Origin: Schwartzia sp. (in: firmicutes)
Lineage (GTDB): Bacteria > Bacillota > Negativicutes > Selenomonadales > Selenomonadaceae
NCBI GenBank assembly: GCA_017444395.1
Contig: JAFSWT010000004.1
Coordinates: forward strand, 1 to 36,252
DNA: 36,252 bases
Direction: 5' to 3'
Made by a program: the position numbers and the translations under genes. The stretch's first letter is position 1, and each line of letters begins with the position of its first letter. The notes under the pieces were generated by a model, which did no database searches, was not told the DNA's origin, and saw only the letters and a program-made list of their open reading frames with translations. Positions 17,237 to 25,358 of the stretch are shown here, one piece after another.

Positions 17237-18904
17237 TTGTCCAAAGGTACACAAAAACTGCAAATCATCCCCCTCGGCGGTCTGGGCGAGATCGGCAAGA
17301 ACATGACCGTCGTCCGCGTGGACGACGATATCCTGCTGGTTGACGCCGGGCTGATGTTTCCGGAGGAGGATATGCTGGGCATCGACCTGGTCATCCCGGA
17401 TATCTCCTACCTGCTGGAGAACCGGGGCAAGCTCCGGGCCATCGTCCTGACCCACGGGCACGAGGACCATATCGGTTCTCTGCCTTACGTTCTCCGCGAG
17501 TTCCCCGACGTTCCCGTTTATGGGACGAAGCTCACGCTGGGCATCCTGTCCGGACGTCTGAAGGAAGGCGGCGTGAACGCCACCGGGCTCCAGGCGGTCA
17601 ATCCCGGCGACATCATCAACGCCGGCTGTTTCAGCGTCGGCTTCATCCGCGTCAATCACAGCATCCCGGACGCCGTGGGACTTTCCATCAAGACGCCGGT
17701 GGGCATGATCGTCCACACCGGCGACTTCAAGCTCGACTACACGCCGGTGGACGGGAAGATGACGGACTTCCGCCGCTTTTCCGACCTCGGCAACAAGGGC
17801 GTGCTGCTGCTCCTGGCGGACAGCACCAACGCCGAGCGCGAGGGCCATACCCCCAGCGAGAGCACCGTGGGGCTCGCCTTCGACAAGGCGTTCCACAACG
17901 CCAGGCAGCGCATCATCGTCGCCACCTTTTCCTCGAACGTCCACCGCATCCAGCAGGTCATCACTACGGCTGCCCGCTACGGGCGCAAGGTAGCCATCCT
18001 GGGGCGCAGCATGGTCAATGTCGTCACCATCTCCCGGGAACTCGGCTATATCGAAGCCCCCGAGGGCATCCTGATCGGCATCGAGGAAATCCACAACTAC
18101 AAAGCCTCTGACATCGTCATCATCACCACCGGCAGCCAGGGTGAGCCCATGTCCGCCCTGACGCGCATGGCGACCGGCGAGCATCGCCAGGTCGAGATCG
18201 TCCCCGGCGATACGGTCATCATCTCCGCTACGCCGATTCCGGGCAACGAGAAGCTCGTCTCCCGCACCATCGACAAGTTGCTGAAACTGGGGGCGCAGGT
18301 GATATACGGCCATGCCGAGGGCATCCATGTCTCCGGCCACGCCAGCCAGGAAGAGATCAAGCTCATCCACAACCTCGTCCGGCCGAAGTTCTTCATCCCC
18401 GTCCACGGCGAATACCGCCATCTGGTCAAGCACGCGAAGATCGCCCAGGAACTCGGGATGCCGAAGGAAAATATCTTCATCAGCGAGAACGGGCAGGTTC
18501 TGGAATTCACCCGGGACACCGGAACGGTCGCCGGCAAGGTCACCGCCGGCCCGGTACTGGTGGACGGCCTCGGCGTCGGCGATGTCGGCAACATCGTCCT
18601 GCGCGACCGCCGTCAGCTCTCCCAGGACGGCATCCTCATCATCGTCCTGACCATGAACAAGGCCTCCGGCCAGGTCGTGGCTGGTCCCGACATCGTCTCC
18701 CGCGGCTTCGTCTATGTGCGTGAATCCGAGGAACTCATGGATGAGTGCAAGGAGCGTGTCGAGCAGGCGCTTGTCCGTTGCCTCGACGGCAAAGTCCCGG
18801 AATGGGCCGCCATAAAGTCCGGCGTCCGGGATGCGCTAAGCCGTTTTATCTACGAAAAAACCAAACGTCGTCCGATGATCCTGCCGATCATCATGGAAGT
18901 CTGA
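17237..18904 (+). CDS. rnj: Ribonuclease J
   Basis: RNase J is a metallo-beta-lactamase/beta-CASP ribonuclease with 5'-3' exo- and endonuclease activity, central to mRNA decay in Firmicutes. TTG 17237 is chosen: GGAGGTG lies 5 bp before it, and the product (555 residues, MSKGTQKLQIIPLGGLGEIGKN...) has the family's usual length. The zinc motif is HGHEDH (H73-H75-D77-H78). Later metal ligands (HSIPDAVG, HTGDFKLD, DSTNAEREG), the beta-CASP segment (VATFSSNVHRIQQV) and the SGHASQEE and PVHGEYRHL motifs are all present. The C-terminal domain is complete. It appears monocistronic, with a terminator at 18911. Confidence 0.95.
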   Translation: MSKGTQKLQIIPLGGLGEIGKNMTVVRVDDDILLVDAGLMFPEEDMLGIDLVIPDISYLLENRGKLRAIVLTHGHEDHIGSLPYVLREFPDVPVYGTKLTLGILSGRLKEGGVNATGLQAVNPGDIINAGCFSVGFIRVNHSIPDAVGLSIKTPVGMIVHTGDFKLDYTPVDGKMTDFRRFSDLGNKGVLLLLADSTNAEREGHTPSESTVGLAFDKAFHNARQRIIVATFSSNVHRIQQVITTAARYGRKVAILGRSMVNVVTISRELGYIEAPEGILIGIEEIHNYKASDIVIITTGSQGEPMSALTRMATGEHRQVEIVPGDTVIISATPIPGNEKLVSRTIDKLLKLGAQVIYGHAEGIHVSGHASQEEIKLIHNLVRPKFFIPVHGEYRHLVKHAKIAQELGMPKENIFISENGQVLEFTRDTGTVAGKVTAGPVLVDGLGVGDVGNIVLRDRRQLSQDGILIIVLTMNKASGQVVAGPDIVSRGFVYVRESEELMDECKERVEQALVRCLDGKVPEWAAIKSGVRDALSRFIYEKTKRRPMILPIIMEV

Positions 18905-18910
18905 AAAAAA

Positions 18911-18945
18911 GGGGCGCCGCCTCGCAAAAGCGCGGTACCCCTTTT
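18911..18945 (+). terminator. Terminator after RNase J
   Basis: GGGGCGCCGC (18911-18920) pairs with GCGGTACCCC (18932-18941), with a 2-bp internal loop, followed by TTTT. Confidence 0.7.
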
Positions 18946-19051
18946 ACTGTGAGTCCGGTTTTCCAATCGAAACCCAGCAAACAGAACCCGAAACGAAAAC
19001 ACCCACTGTTTATAAAAAGCGGCCCGTCCGCCCGATAAGGAGAGAATGCCC

Positions 19052-19801
19052 ATGATCCGAGGAATGATCTTCGTTGACCTCCTGAACTTCGACATTGCCC
19101 TGCACAGCCTCTACGTCGCCAACGACCTGCCCACGCCCCGCCTCGACTTCGTCAAGCTCTTTCGCAAAGTCGTGCGCTGTGTCGAGGGCACGGAGCTGCT
19201 GAAGGCTTACATCTTCGCCCCGCGCCCCGACGAGTTCCTGATGCAGGACGACCATTTCGTCCGCTATTATCGCTGGCTCCAGACGCTCAAGACGCTGCCC
19301 TTCTTCGATGTCATCGAGGGCCGCTACATCACCCGCGCCACCGATCCCAACGAGCCCAAGGACATCAACAAGCCCTGGACCTACGTGAAATCCGAGAAAG
19401 GCAACGACATCAACCTGGCCATCACCGCGCTCAGCAACGCCTTCTTCAACTCCTACGACGCCGCTTTCTTCTTCAGCGCCGACTCCGACTATGCGAATGT
19501 CTACAGCATGCTGAAGCACATGGGCAAGCTCGTCATCCAGGTCTCCGTGCAGGGGCAGAACCTCAACAAAGTCCTGGCCACCACCACCGACAAACAAATC
19601 GTCCTCAATAAATGGTATTTCGAGAATTGCCTCCTGGCATCGTCGCCCCGTCCTGCTGCCGCGCCTCGTCCCGCTACGGGCGCCGGCGACGGTGAGGCCA
19701 TGTCCGGTGAAACGCCGCTCGCTCCGGAATCCCTCGCCAACGGTTGCGATGTCCCGCCGCTGGCGGACGATTCCATCCCCGGCGGCAACGGCATCCTCTG
19801 A
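19052..19801 (+). CDS. NYN-domain (PIN-like) protein
   Basis: A 249-residue protein. ATG 19052 is preferred over 19046 because AGGAG lies 9 bp before it and only 3 bp before the other. The N-terminal 185 residues fit the NYN nuclease-like domain (LabA/DUF88 group): D9 in MIFVDLLNFD, KGNDINLA (117-124, where KGVDVALA is usual) and FSADSDYANVY (D144, D146). All expected acidic sites are present. NYN proteins are proposed RNA-processing nucleases, which fits the neighbouring RNase J, though a terminator separates them. The last 60 residues are alanine/proline-rich and look disordered. Confidence 0.8.
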   Translation: MIRGMIFVDLLNFDIALHSLYVANDLPTPRLDFVKLFRKVVRCVEGTELLKAYIFAPRPDEFLMQDDHFVRYYRWLQTLKTLPFFDVIEGRYITRATDPNEPKDINKPWTYVKSEKGNDINLAITALSNAFFNSYDAAFFFSADSDYANVYSMLKHMGKLVIQVSVQGQNLNKVLATTTDKQIVLNKWYFENCLLASSPRPAAAPRPATGAGDGEAMSGETPLAPESLANGCDVPPLADDSIPGGNGIL

Positions 19802-19803
19802 TA

Positions 19804-19836
19804 CGAATCCCCGATAGATGCTTTATCGGAGATTCG
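19804..19836 (+). terminator. Hairpin directly after the NYN gene
   Basis: CGAATC-c-CCGATA (19804-19816) pairs with TATCGG-a-GATTCG (19824-19836). The stem has 12 perfect pairs plus one mismatch. There is no T run, so it may protect the mRNA 3' end rather than terminate. Confidence 0.5.
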
Positions 19837-19887
19837 CCGGTTCACGCATACCGGCACGATGTTTTTGATGCGCACAGATTGCGGAAA

Positions 19888-19927
19888 ACGCCCCCCAACC
19901 GGACAGAACCGGCTGAGGGGCGTCTTT
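19888..19927. terminator. Bidirectional terminator between convergent genes
   Basis: ACGCCCC and GGGGCGT arms enclose a second CCGG/CCGG stem, with AAAA on the left (19885-19888) and TTTT on the right (19924-19927). It lies between the NYN gene (plus) and the LytTR regulator (minus). Confidence 0.7.
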
Positions 19928-19958
19928 TGGTTCTCTGCCGCCTGCGGCAAAAGCGCAG

Positions 19959-20663
19959 CTAACTGGTCAGATACTTGATGTATTTCCGCTTGCATTCTGC
20001 CGCAATCCGGCGGCTGATGGGGATTTCCGCCCCGCTTTTCATGACGAAGGCGAGATCTTCCAGCCGGGCGACGCAGGGCAGATGAATCGCAAAGCTTCGA
20101 TGCGGGCGAAGAAACTCTGCCAAGGGGAGCAGTTCCATCAGGCTGTCGAGGCTGGAATAGACCTTGATGACCTCTTTATCCGTACAATGCAGCAGGCAGT
20201 TATTGCTGAAGACCTCCAGATACTCGATGGACTCCAGCGCCACCTTCACCGGCTCGCGATCAGACAGCAGCTCGAGGACCGGTCGGAACGACGGTTGGCT
20301 TTCTTTCCAGCGGCGGAACGCCTCATCGAGGCCGGCGAGCGTGACGGGCTTCATCAGATAATGCAGCGTCCGGAGCTCATAGCCGTCCACGGCGAAATCC
20401 GGTGTCATCGTCACGAACACGAAGGCCACGTTCGCATCCAGTTCCCGCGCTTTACGGGCGAGATCGATGCCCAGCGTGCGGCCAATGTAGTTGTCAAAGA
20501 AGAGGATCGCGTACTTGCCCGCCTTAAAGCCGCGCCGGAACGCTTCCCCCGTTTCGTATACATCGGTTTCGATTGCAATCCCGTTCTTTTTGGCGCTGGC
20601 CTCCATAATGGCCTGCAAGTGCTCCTGATCACCCTTGTCGTCTTCGATGATGGCGACGCGCAT
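19959..20663 (-). CDS. LytTR-family response regulator
   Basis: A 234-residue regulator. The receiver domain (1-125) has the acidic pair E7-D8-D9, phospho-acceptor D57 (ILFFDNYIG) and the conserved lysine in LMKPVTL. The C-terminal LytTR DNA-binding domain (about 130-234) shows the ESIEYLEVFSNNCLLHC and FLRPHRSFAIHLPCV strands. It is divergent from a GHKL sensor kinase 104 bp away, the expected partner. LytTR regulators bind paired direct repeats upstream of peptide, bacteriocin or virulence operons. No small peptide gene resembling AgrD is visible beside it, so the target is open. Confidence 0.92.
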   Translation of the reverse strand: MRVAIIEDDKGDQEHLQAIMEASAKKNGIAIETDVYETGEAFRRGFKAGKYAILFFDNYIGRTLGIDLARKARELDANVAFVFVTMTPDFAVDGYELRTLHYLMKPVTLAGLDEAFRRWKESQPSFRPVLELLSDREPVKVALESIEYLEVFSNNCLLHCTDKEVIKVYSSLDSLMELLPLAEFLRPHRSFAIHLPCVARLEDLAFVMKSGAEIPISRRIAAECKRKYIKYLTS

Positions 20664-20684
20664 AGCCGTCTCCCTGCCTTTCTG

Positions 20685-20713
20685 TTGCTTTTTCTCTCCG
20701 GGATACGTATAAT
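20685..20713 (+). promoter_or_regulatory. Promoter of the sensor kinase gene
   Basis: TTGCTT (20685-20690), 17 bp, TATAAT (20708-20713), in the divergent gap between the response regulator and the kinase. Predicted start is near 20720, with a leader of about 48 nt. Confidence 0.65.
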
Positions 20714-20767
20714 GGGAGTAGCCACTGACTTAGCGATACCCCAATCCTGTGAATCGAGGCGGCTGCC

Positions 20768-22144
20768 ATGAATCATATTTTTTCTTTGTCCATCGGTCTC
20801 ACCACCATCCAGCTTTTGGGCGCGTATCTGCGCTATCTGCCGTTTGAGGAAGAACTGACGGTCGAGGAACAGCACCGTCTTTGGAAGTATCTCGCGGCGT
20901 GGGCGCTGGCGGCCGTCATCATCTATGTCGGCTATTTCGCCCATGCGGGGGTGACGGAGGAATCCTACCGGCAGATATCCTTCCTCGGCGGCTTCCCGTT
21001 CCTTGGGGTCTCGTTTCTCGTCCTGCCGCGGAGCATCCCGCGTCATCTCTTCATCATCGGGATGCAGACACTCTGGTTGCTCCTGGTCCATACGGTCGCC
21101 GGCATGTTCATCCTGTCGTTCCTGCCTATGTTCGCGTCGGGTATCGAGCGCACCCTGATTCAGACAGCCCTTTTCATCACGTTTTTCCTGTTGCTGTTGC
21201 CACTCGTCCGGCCCGTATTCCGCCATCTTCTGCCGCCGACGCAGCTCTTTGATGACCGCCCTCTGGGCTGGTATCTGGCGCTCCTGCCGCTGGGGCTCTG
21301 CGCCAGCCCTATCATCAACTTCCTGCGTCGCACGTTCATCTATTCCTGGACGGACCGCATCGAGCGCCTGCTCCTCCTGGCCTGGGTATTCGTCATCTAC
21401 CGTTACGTGATCCTGCTGAGCCGGCGCATGGCGGCGGCCCGGCAGCGGGAGGCCGAGCGCCGGGTATTGGCCAAGGAGGTCAATGCCCTGGAGAACTACG
21501 CTTCCCTCCTGGCCGAGCGCGACCAGAGTGTGCGGCGCCTCCAGCACGACTTGCGCCACTACACCCGGATGATGACATCACTGCTCCAGAACGGCCAGAC
21601 GGAGGAAGCGCTTGCCCTGATCACGGCCGAGGACGAGGCCGTGATGGCTTCGTCGATTCCGGCGTATTGCCAAAGCCCCATCATCAACGCCGCGCTGGCC
21701 GTATATCTGCGGCTGGCAAGCCAGGCCGGTGTCCGCACGACGTACAAGGTTCAGCTGGATGATCCCGGGCGTGGGAAAGAGAGCGTGGCGGCGGCAGATA
21801 CGGACCTCGCCGTCATGCTTTCGAACGTGCTGGAAAACGCCGTCAACGCCAGCCGGAAACAGCCGCCGGGCGAACGGGAGATACGCTTGTCACTGCGTTT
21901 CATCTCCCTGCAGTATGTCCTGTCGGTTGAGAACCGGTATGACGCGCCGCTGGCCCTCGGACCGGGCGGCCTGCCGATGACCTCGGAGCCGGGCCACGGC
22001 ACCGGCATGGAATCGCTGACGGCCTTCCGCGACAAGTACCGGGCCGAACTCGTCTTCGAGCAGGAAGACGGATGGGTGCAGCTGATGATGTACTGGTTGG
22101 GCGATGAGGAACGCGCCGGAGCGCCCGCTTCCGCGGCGGAGTGA
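20768..22144 (+). CDS. GHKL sensor histidine kinase (AgrC/LytS-like)
   Basis: A 458-residue membrane kinase. About six to seven hydrophobic segments fill residues 1-220, with no clear extracellular sensor domain. A short coiled coil (AARQREAERRVLAKEVNALE) follows, then the phospho-acceptor motif RRLQHDLRHYTRMM with H260 as likely site. The N box is VMLSNVLENAVNASRK and the G box HGTGMESLTAFRDKY. The catalytic domain is the GHKL type that works with LytTR regulators, matching its divergent neighbour. Signals for such kinases are often peptides or cell-wall states; nothing here identifies the signal. Confidence 0.92.
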   Translation: MNHIFSLSIGLTTIQLLGAYLRYLPFEEELTVEEQHRLWKYLAAWALAAVIIYVGYFAHAGVTEESYRQISFLGGFPFLGVSFLVLPRSIPRHLFIIGMQTLWLLLVHTVAGMFILSFLPMFASGIERTLIQTALFITFFLLLLPLVRPVFRHLLPPTQLFDDRPLGWYLALLPLGLCASPIINFLRRTFIYSWTDRIERLLLLAWVFVIYRYVILLSRRMAAARQREAERRVLAKEVNALENYASLLAERDQSVRRLQHDLRHYTRMMTSLLQNGQTEEALALITAEDEAVMASSIPAYCQSPIINAALAVYLRLASQAGVRTTYKVQLDDPGRGKESVAAADTDLAVMLSNVLENAVNASRKQPPGEREIRLSLRFISLQYVLSVENRYDAPLALGPGGLPMTSEPGHGTGMESLTAFRDKYRAELVFEQEDGWVQLMMYWLGDEERAGAPASAAE

Positions 22145-22237
22145 TACGATTTTCCGGCAAGCCGGTCACCATCGCGGCCGCCCTTTTCGGTTCATGTTCT
22201 CTCTGTGTCTATATTTTACCCCGCACGGGCGAAAAAA

Positions 22238-22360
22238 ATCAATAAAAAAAGCCTCCCCATTCGGGGGCATGCAATAGGGATCTTATCAAACAACCGATAA
22301 TCTCCGAGCGGAAAGAGAGCCATACAGGGGCAATTTACCTGTATGGCTCTCTTTTACTTA
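22238..22360 (-). repeat. Structured element, left copy (flanks the AT-rich island)
   Basis: Read on the minus strand it runs: a 17-bp perfect hairpin (arms 22338-22354 and 22312-22328), AGATTATCGG (22294-22303), ATCCCTAT, then a terminator-like stem GCCCCCGAATGGGGAGGC with T7 (22245-22265). The same order and much of the sequence recur in opposite orientation at 30795-30915. It could be a small structured RNA, a paired terminator, or the end of a mobile element. The hairpin also suits as a terminator for the sensor kinase on the plus strand (GGCTCTCTTTT). Confidence 0.7.
22312..22354. terminator. 17-bp perfect hairpin with T/A flanks
   Basis: The arms are AAAGAGAGCCATACAGG and its exact complement, with a 9-nt loop. 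Plus-strand reading ends in CTCTCTTTT, a good terminator for the kinase gene 168 bp upstream. It is also the 5' hairpin of the left structured element. Confidence 0.75.
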
Positions 22361-22653
22361 TGGCATTATTTCGTCATAAAAATAGTAATATAACTGAAGT
22401 TGTTTCTCGCTTTGTGGGGCTGTCGTTTATAGATTAATCCTACTCTTAAGAAAACATAATAAAAATTGAGAAATTGTTTTGACTTCGTGATTTGTTACTT
22501 ATAATCCGTTGTCCTATTTGCCGTGTACTTTTTATAATATACATGTCAGATATACTAATGCGCAGAAAGCACCTATCCAATTTTTCGGAATCACTTATCG
22601 GGAGGAAGACAAAGCGGAAAGAGTTTTCAAGCATAGCAGGAAGGAGATAACCA
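22361..22653. other. AT-rich leader region of the RloC-like gene
   Basis: Base composition drops sharply here and stays low to about 28460. A candidate promoter (TTGACT 22479-22484, TATAAT 22500-22505, spacer only 15 bp) reads toward the gene at 22654. A short open frame (22509-22706) resembles nothing I know and overlaps the ATPase start, so I do not call it. AAGGAG at 22641-22646 serves ATG 22654. Confidence 0.4.
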
Positions 22654-25047
22654 ATGCTCAAAGATATATCATCAATCAGCATACAAGGGAAAAATTTTCT
22701 TTCTAAAACCACATTACCAATTCTTGATTCCTCGGATAGAAAATATACTAAGGCCTCACTTCTCTATGGACGGAACGGGTCTGGAAAAAGTTCGATTGCA
22801 AAGGCATTTCGTAAGATAAAAGGAGAAACCGATACCTCAATTATCATAAGCGATGTCTTAAATACAACAAATCAGTTAGTCACTTTATCAGAAGAAGAAT
22901 GCGCCCGAATCTTTGTATTTGATGAGGATTTCGTAACATCCAACGTACGTATTACAGAAAGTGGTCTTGGCTCCATTATTATGATTGGAGAGCAGGCAGA
23001 TTTGACTGCACAGATTGAACAGGCTGAGAAGGAGTTAAAAAAAGCTGAAGATTTATTAAATACAGCAGAAGCCACGCTCAAAGAATATCAGACAAGCACA
23101 AATCCAAAGTCTCCTCAATTTTATATCAACAAAATTACTGAAATTCTTAGGCGTGCCGATGGATGGGCTGGCAGAGATAGTAAAGTAAGAGATTTACGCC
23201 ATAATTCTCCTGTGACTAATGATACATATAAGAAATTTATTACACTAGTTCCGCAAACGCCCCGAGATGAACTGATTATTGAGTTTAATAACAAGATGAG
23301 GGAATTGGATGAAGCTAAAAGTGGCGAAGCCACAATTGATACAGCCGTGCCGTCTGTTCCTGATGATTATAAGAATTATTCAACTGACTTGGCTAATAAG
23401 CTAATAAAAAAGAAGGTTGAAGAGCCAAAACTATCCGACCGGGAGAAACATCTTTTCTCATTGGTAATGAAGGAAGAGACAGATGAATTACAGATACGCA
23501 TAGATTATCTCAACGATGAAAAAACCACATACTGTCCGTTTTGCCTACAGGATTTAACGCCAGAGTACAAAAAAGAATTGTTAGATCGGATTCAGAAGAT
23601 ACTGACCGATGAGGTTAAGCAACATCAGTCTAATTTAAAGGCGCAAAAGCTTACAGAGTTAATACTGAATCTTTCACCTTTCTCAGCATTGCCATCATAT
23701 CAGACATGTATGGATTTGATGACAACAATTAATGATACTCTCATAATGAATAACGCCATACTTCAAAGGAAGATTGACGATTCGTATTCGTCCATTATTG
23801 ATGAAGAACTCAGTGAAATTGAAAAAGGAATTCAATCTCTAGAGAAAGCGCTGAAAACGCTTGAAGAAGAAAGAAAAACTCATAATAGCAATGCAGTGAA
23901 AACGCAGCCCATTGTGGATGCTTTGGTGTCCATTAATAATCAGATTGCTTATTACGATATAATTGGTTATTCAGAACAGCATGATACGCAGAAAAAAGAA
24001 ATGACCAATGCGGAGAAAGCATATAATGAAGCTGTTGACAATAGAGATGGAAAGAAGAAAATCTTGGGAGCCTTAGACGGGCGTAGAAAAAGTATCGACA
24101 TAGCAATTGATATCATTAACAACGAATTGAAATATATCTTCTTTGCTGAAGACAGACTTGCTATCGAACGTGATGGAGATTTCTATAAGCTCCTCTCAAA
24201 TGGGCATCCTGTGCTCCCAAAGGATGTGTCCGTTGGAGAACGAAACATAATAGGTCTTTGCTATTTCTTCACCAGCATAATGACTGGTAAGAATAAAGAT
24301 ACTGCCTATAACGATGAGCATCTCATCATAATTGATGACCCTGTGTCCAGTTACGATTTTGAGAACAAAGTTGGAATCCTGTCCTTCCTAAAATACAAGT
24401 TAAGTCAATTCTTGGATGGAAACGTAAACAGCAGGGCGGTTATCTTAACACATGATTTGCTGACATTCTTTGATCTCGAAAAAATATGTCAAGAACTTGA
24501 GGCAAGTTGGAAGAGGGTATTTTCAGGTCAAGATATGAAATATCATCTTTGGGAATTGAAAAACTGTACTTTAGAGCGTTTTAAGTATCGGAATCGTCAA
24601 GAATACACGGAACTTATCAGACTGATTTACGCGTATGGCTGTGGTAATGTCGGTGAATACGATATTGTTATCGGCAATGTAATGCGTCAGGCACTTGAGG
24701 CGTTTGCAACTTTTGAATATAAGAAAGGGATTGAGAAAGTTTCAACGGATGATACTCTTTTAGCCGGAATGTGTGATGAACATAAATCATACTTTAAAAA
24801 CTTAATGTATCGTATCGTCCTTAACAATGGCAGCCATAGGAAAGAACAGGCACAGAGTATGGAGATTGATTTCTTGTCGGTAATCTCTGAAGCAGAGAAA
24901 CGGCGGACAGCGAAAGAGATTATTTGTTTTATCTACTTACTAAATAAAGCACATTTGCTTGCTCATCTCGGTGATAATCTCGGTGATGTTAACAATACAG
25001 TTGACGCATGGTGCGAGGAAATTAAGAACAGATCAGCCGTGATTTAA
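22654..25047 (+). CDS. RloC/PrrC-like AAA ATPase with zinc-hook motif (putative anticodon nuclease)
   Basis: A 797-residue protein of the AAA_13 type. Walker A is GRNGSGKSS (39-47), the ABC-like signature SVGE (526-529) and Walker B LIIIDDP (D561-D562). About residues 120-500 are mostly coiled coil, interrupted by CPFC (C294-C297), as in the Rad50-like zinc hook of RloC. Downstream, R678-x3-E682 and H710 resemble in order and spacing the Arg-Glu-His triad I recall for PrrC/RloC anticodon nucleases. Those enzymes cut tRNA anticodon loops as a backup when phage defeats restriction, and sit beside restriction systems, as here. Alternatively it is another AAA_13 defence ATPase. AAGGAG lies 7 bp before ATG. 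Confidence 0.7.
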   Translation: MLKDISSISIQGKNFLSKTTLPILDSSDRKYTKASLLYGRNGSGKSSIAKAFRKIKGETDTSIIISDVLNTTNQLVTLSEEECARIFVFDEDFVTSNVRITESGLGSIIMIGEQADLTAQIEQAEKELKKAEDLLNTAEATLKEYQTSTNPKSPQFYINKITEILRRADGWAGRDSKVRDLRHNSPVTNDTYKKFITLVPQTPRDELIIEFNNKMRELDEAKSGEATIDTAVPSVPDDYKNYSTDLANKLIKKKVEEPKLSDREKHLFSLVMKEETDELQIRIDYLNDEKTTYCPFCLQDLTPEYKKELLDRIQKILTDEVKQHQSNLKAQKLTELILNLSPFSALPSYQTCMDLMTTINDTLIMNNAILQRKIDDSYSSIIDEELSEIEKGIQSLEKALKTLEEERKTHNSNAVKTQPIVDALVSINNQIAYYDIIGYSEQHDTQKKEMTNAEKAYNEAVDNRDGKKKILGALDGRRKSIDIAIDIINNELKYIFFAEDRLAIERDGDFYKLLSNGHPVLPKDVSVGERNIIGLCYFFTSIMTGKNKDTAYNDEHLIIIDDPVSSYDFENKVGILSFLKYKLSQFLDGNVNSRAVILTHDLLTFFDLEKICQELEASWKRVFSGQDMKYHLWELKNCTLERFKYRNRQEYTELIRLIYAYGCGNVGEYDIVIGNVMRQALEAFATFEYKKGIEKVSTDDTLLAGMCDEHKSYFKNLMYRIVLNNGSHRKEQAQSMEIDFLSVISEAEKRRTAKEIICFIYLLNKAHLLAHLGDNLGDVNNTVDAWCEEIKNRSAVI

Positions 25048-25076
25048 TTCGGCAATATCTTTGCTAACTGTTCGAT

Positions 25077-25098
25077 ATGAGTTCAATGACACACTCAT
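25077..25098. promoter_or_regulatory. Palindrome upstream of the controller gene (candidate C box)
   Basis: ATGAGT-10 bp-ACTCAT, ending 17 bp before the preferred start of the small Xre protein. Controller proteins of type II systems bind paired palindromes just upstream of their own gene; only one palindrome is obvious here. Confidence 0.4.
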
Positions 25099-25115
25099 AC
25101 ATGGAGGTTAATGAT

Positions 25116-25358
25116 ATGGAAGTATCAATTCAAAAAGCCTTTGGAATGTGTATTAGAGAATTCCGGTCCAAAACTGGCCTTAGTCAAGAGCGGTTTGCTC
25201 TTAAAATCAACATGGACAGGACATATTATGCTTCTGTAGAGTCTGGGCGAAGAAACATATCAATCGAGAATATTGAAAAAATCGCACAAGGTCTGGGTGT
25301 TTCTTTGTCCGAATTATTTGGAACTGTTGAGAAATTTAAGGAGAATCAGCATGATTGA
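25116..25358 (+). CDS. Xre-family HTH controller (C) protein of the restriction system
   Basis: An 80-residue protein. ATG 25116 has GGAGG 8 bp upstream; earlier in-frame starts lack this. It is almost entirely one lambda-repressor-type helix-turn-helix: FRSKTGLSQERFALKINMD, then RTYYASVESGRRNISIENIE and a closing helix. Its size and position match C proteins, which delay endonuclease expression until methylation is established. Its stop lies 5 bp inside the endonuclease gene (8-bp overlap), so the two are translationally coupled. Confidence 0.82.
   Translation: MEVSIQKAFGMCIREFRSKTGLSQERFALKINMDRTYYASVESGRRNISIENIEKIAQGLGVSLSELFGTVEKFKENQHD

Noticed and set aside
22509..22706. Short plus-strand frame before the RloC-like gene
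   Set aside because: Overlaps the ATPase start in another frame, no ribosome site, no recognisable product.
24682..24840. HEPN RNase motif (R-x4-6-H) in the RloC-like protein
   Set aside because: The closest pattern, R-IVLNNGS-H, has seven residues between R and H, outside the usual spacing; the R-x3-E...H pattern fits better.
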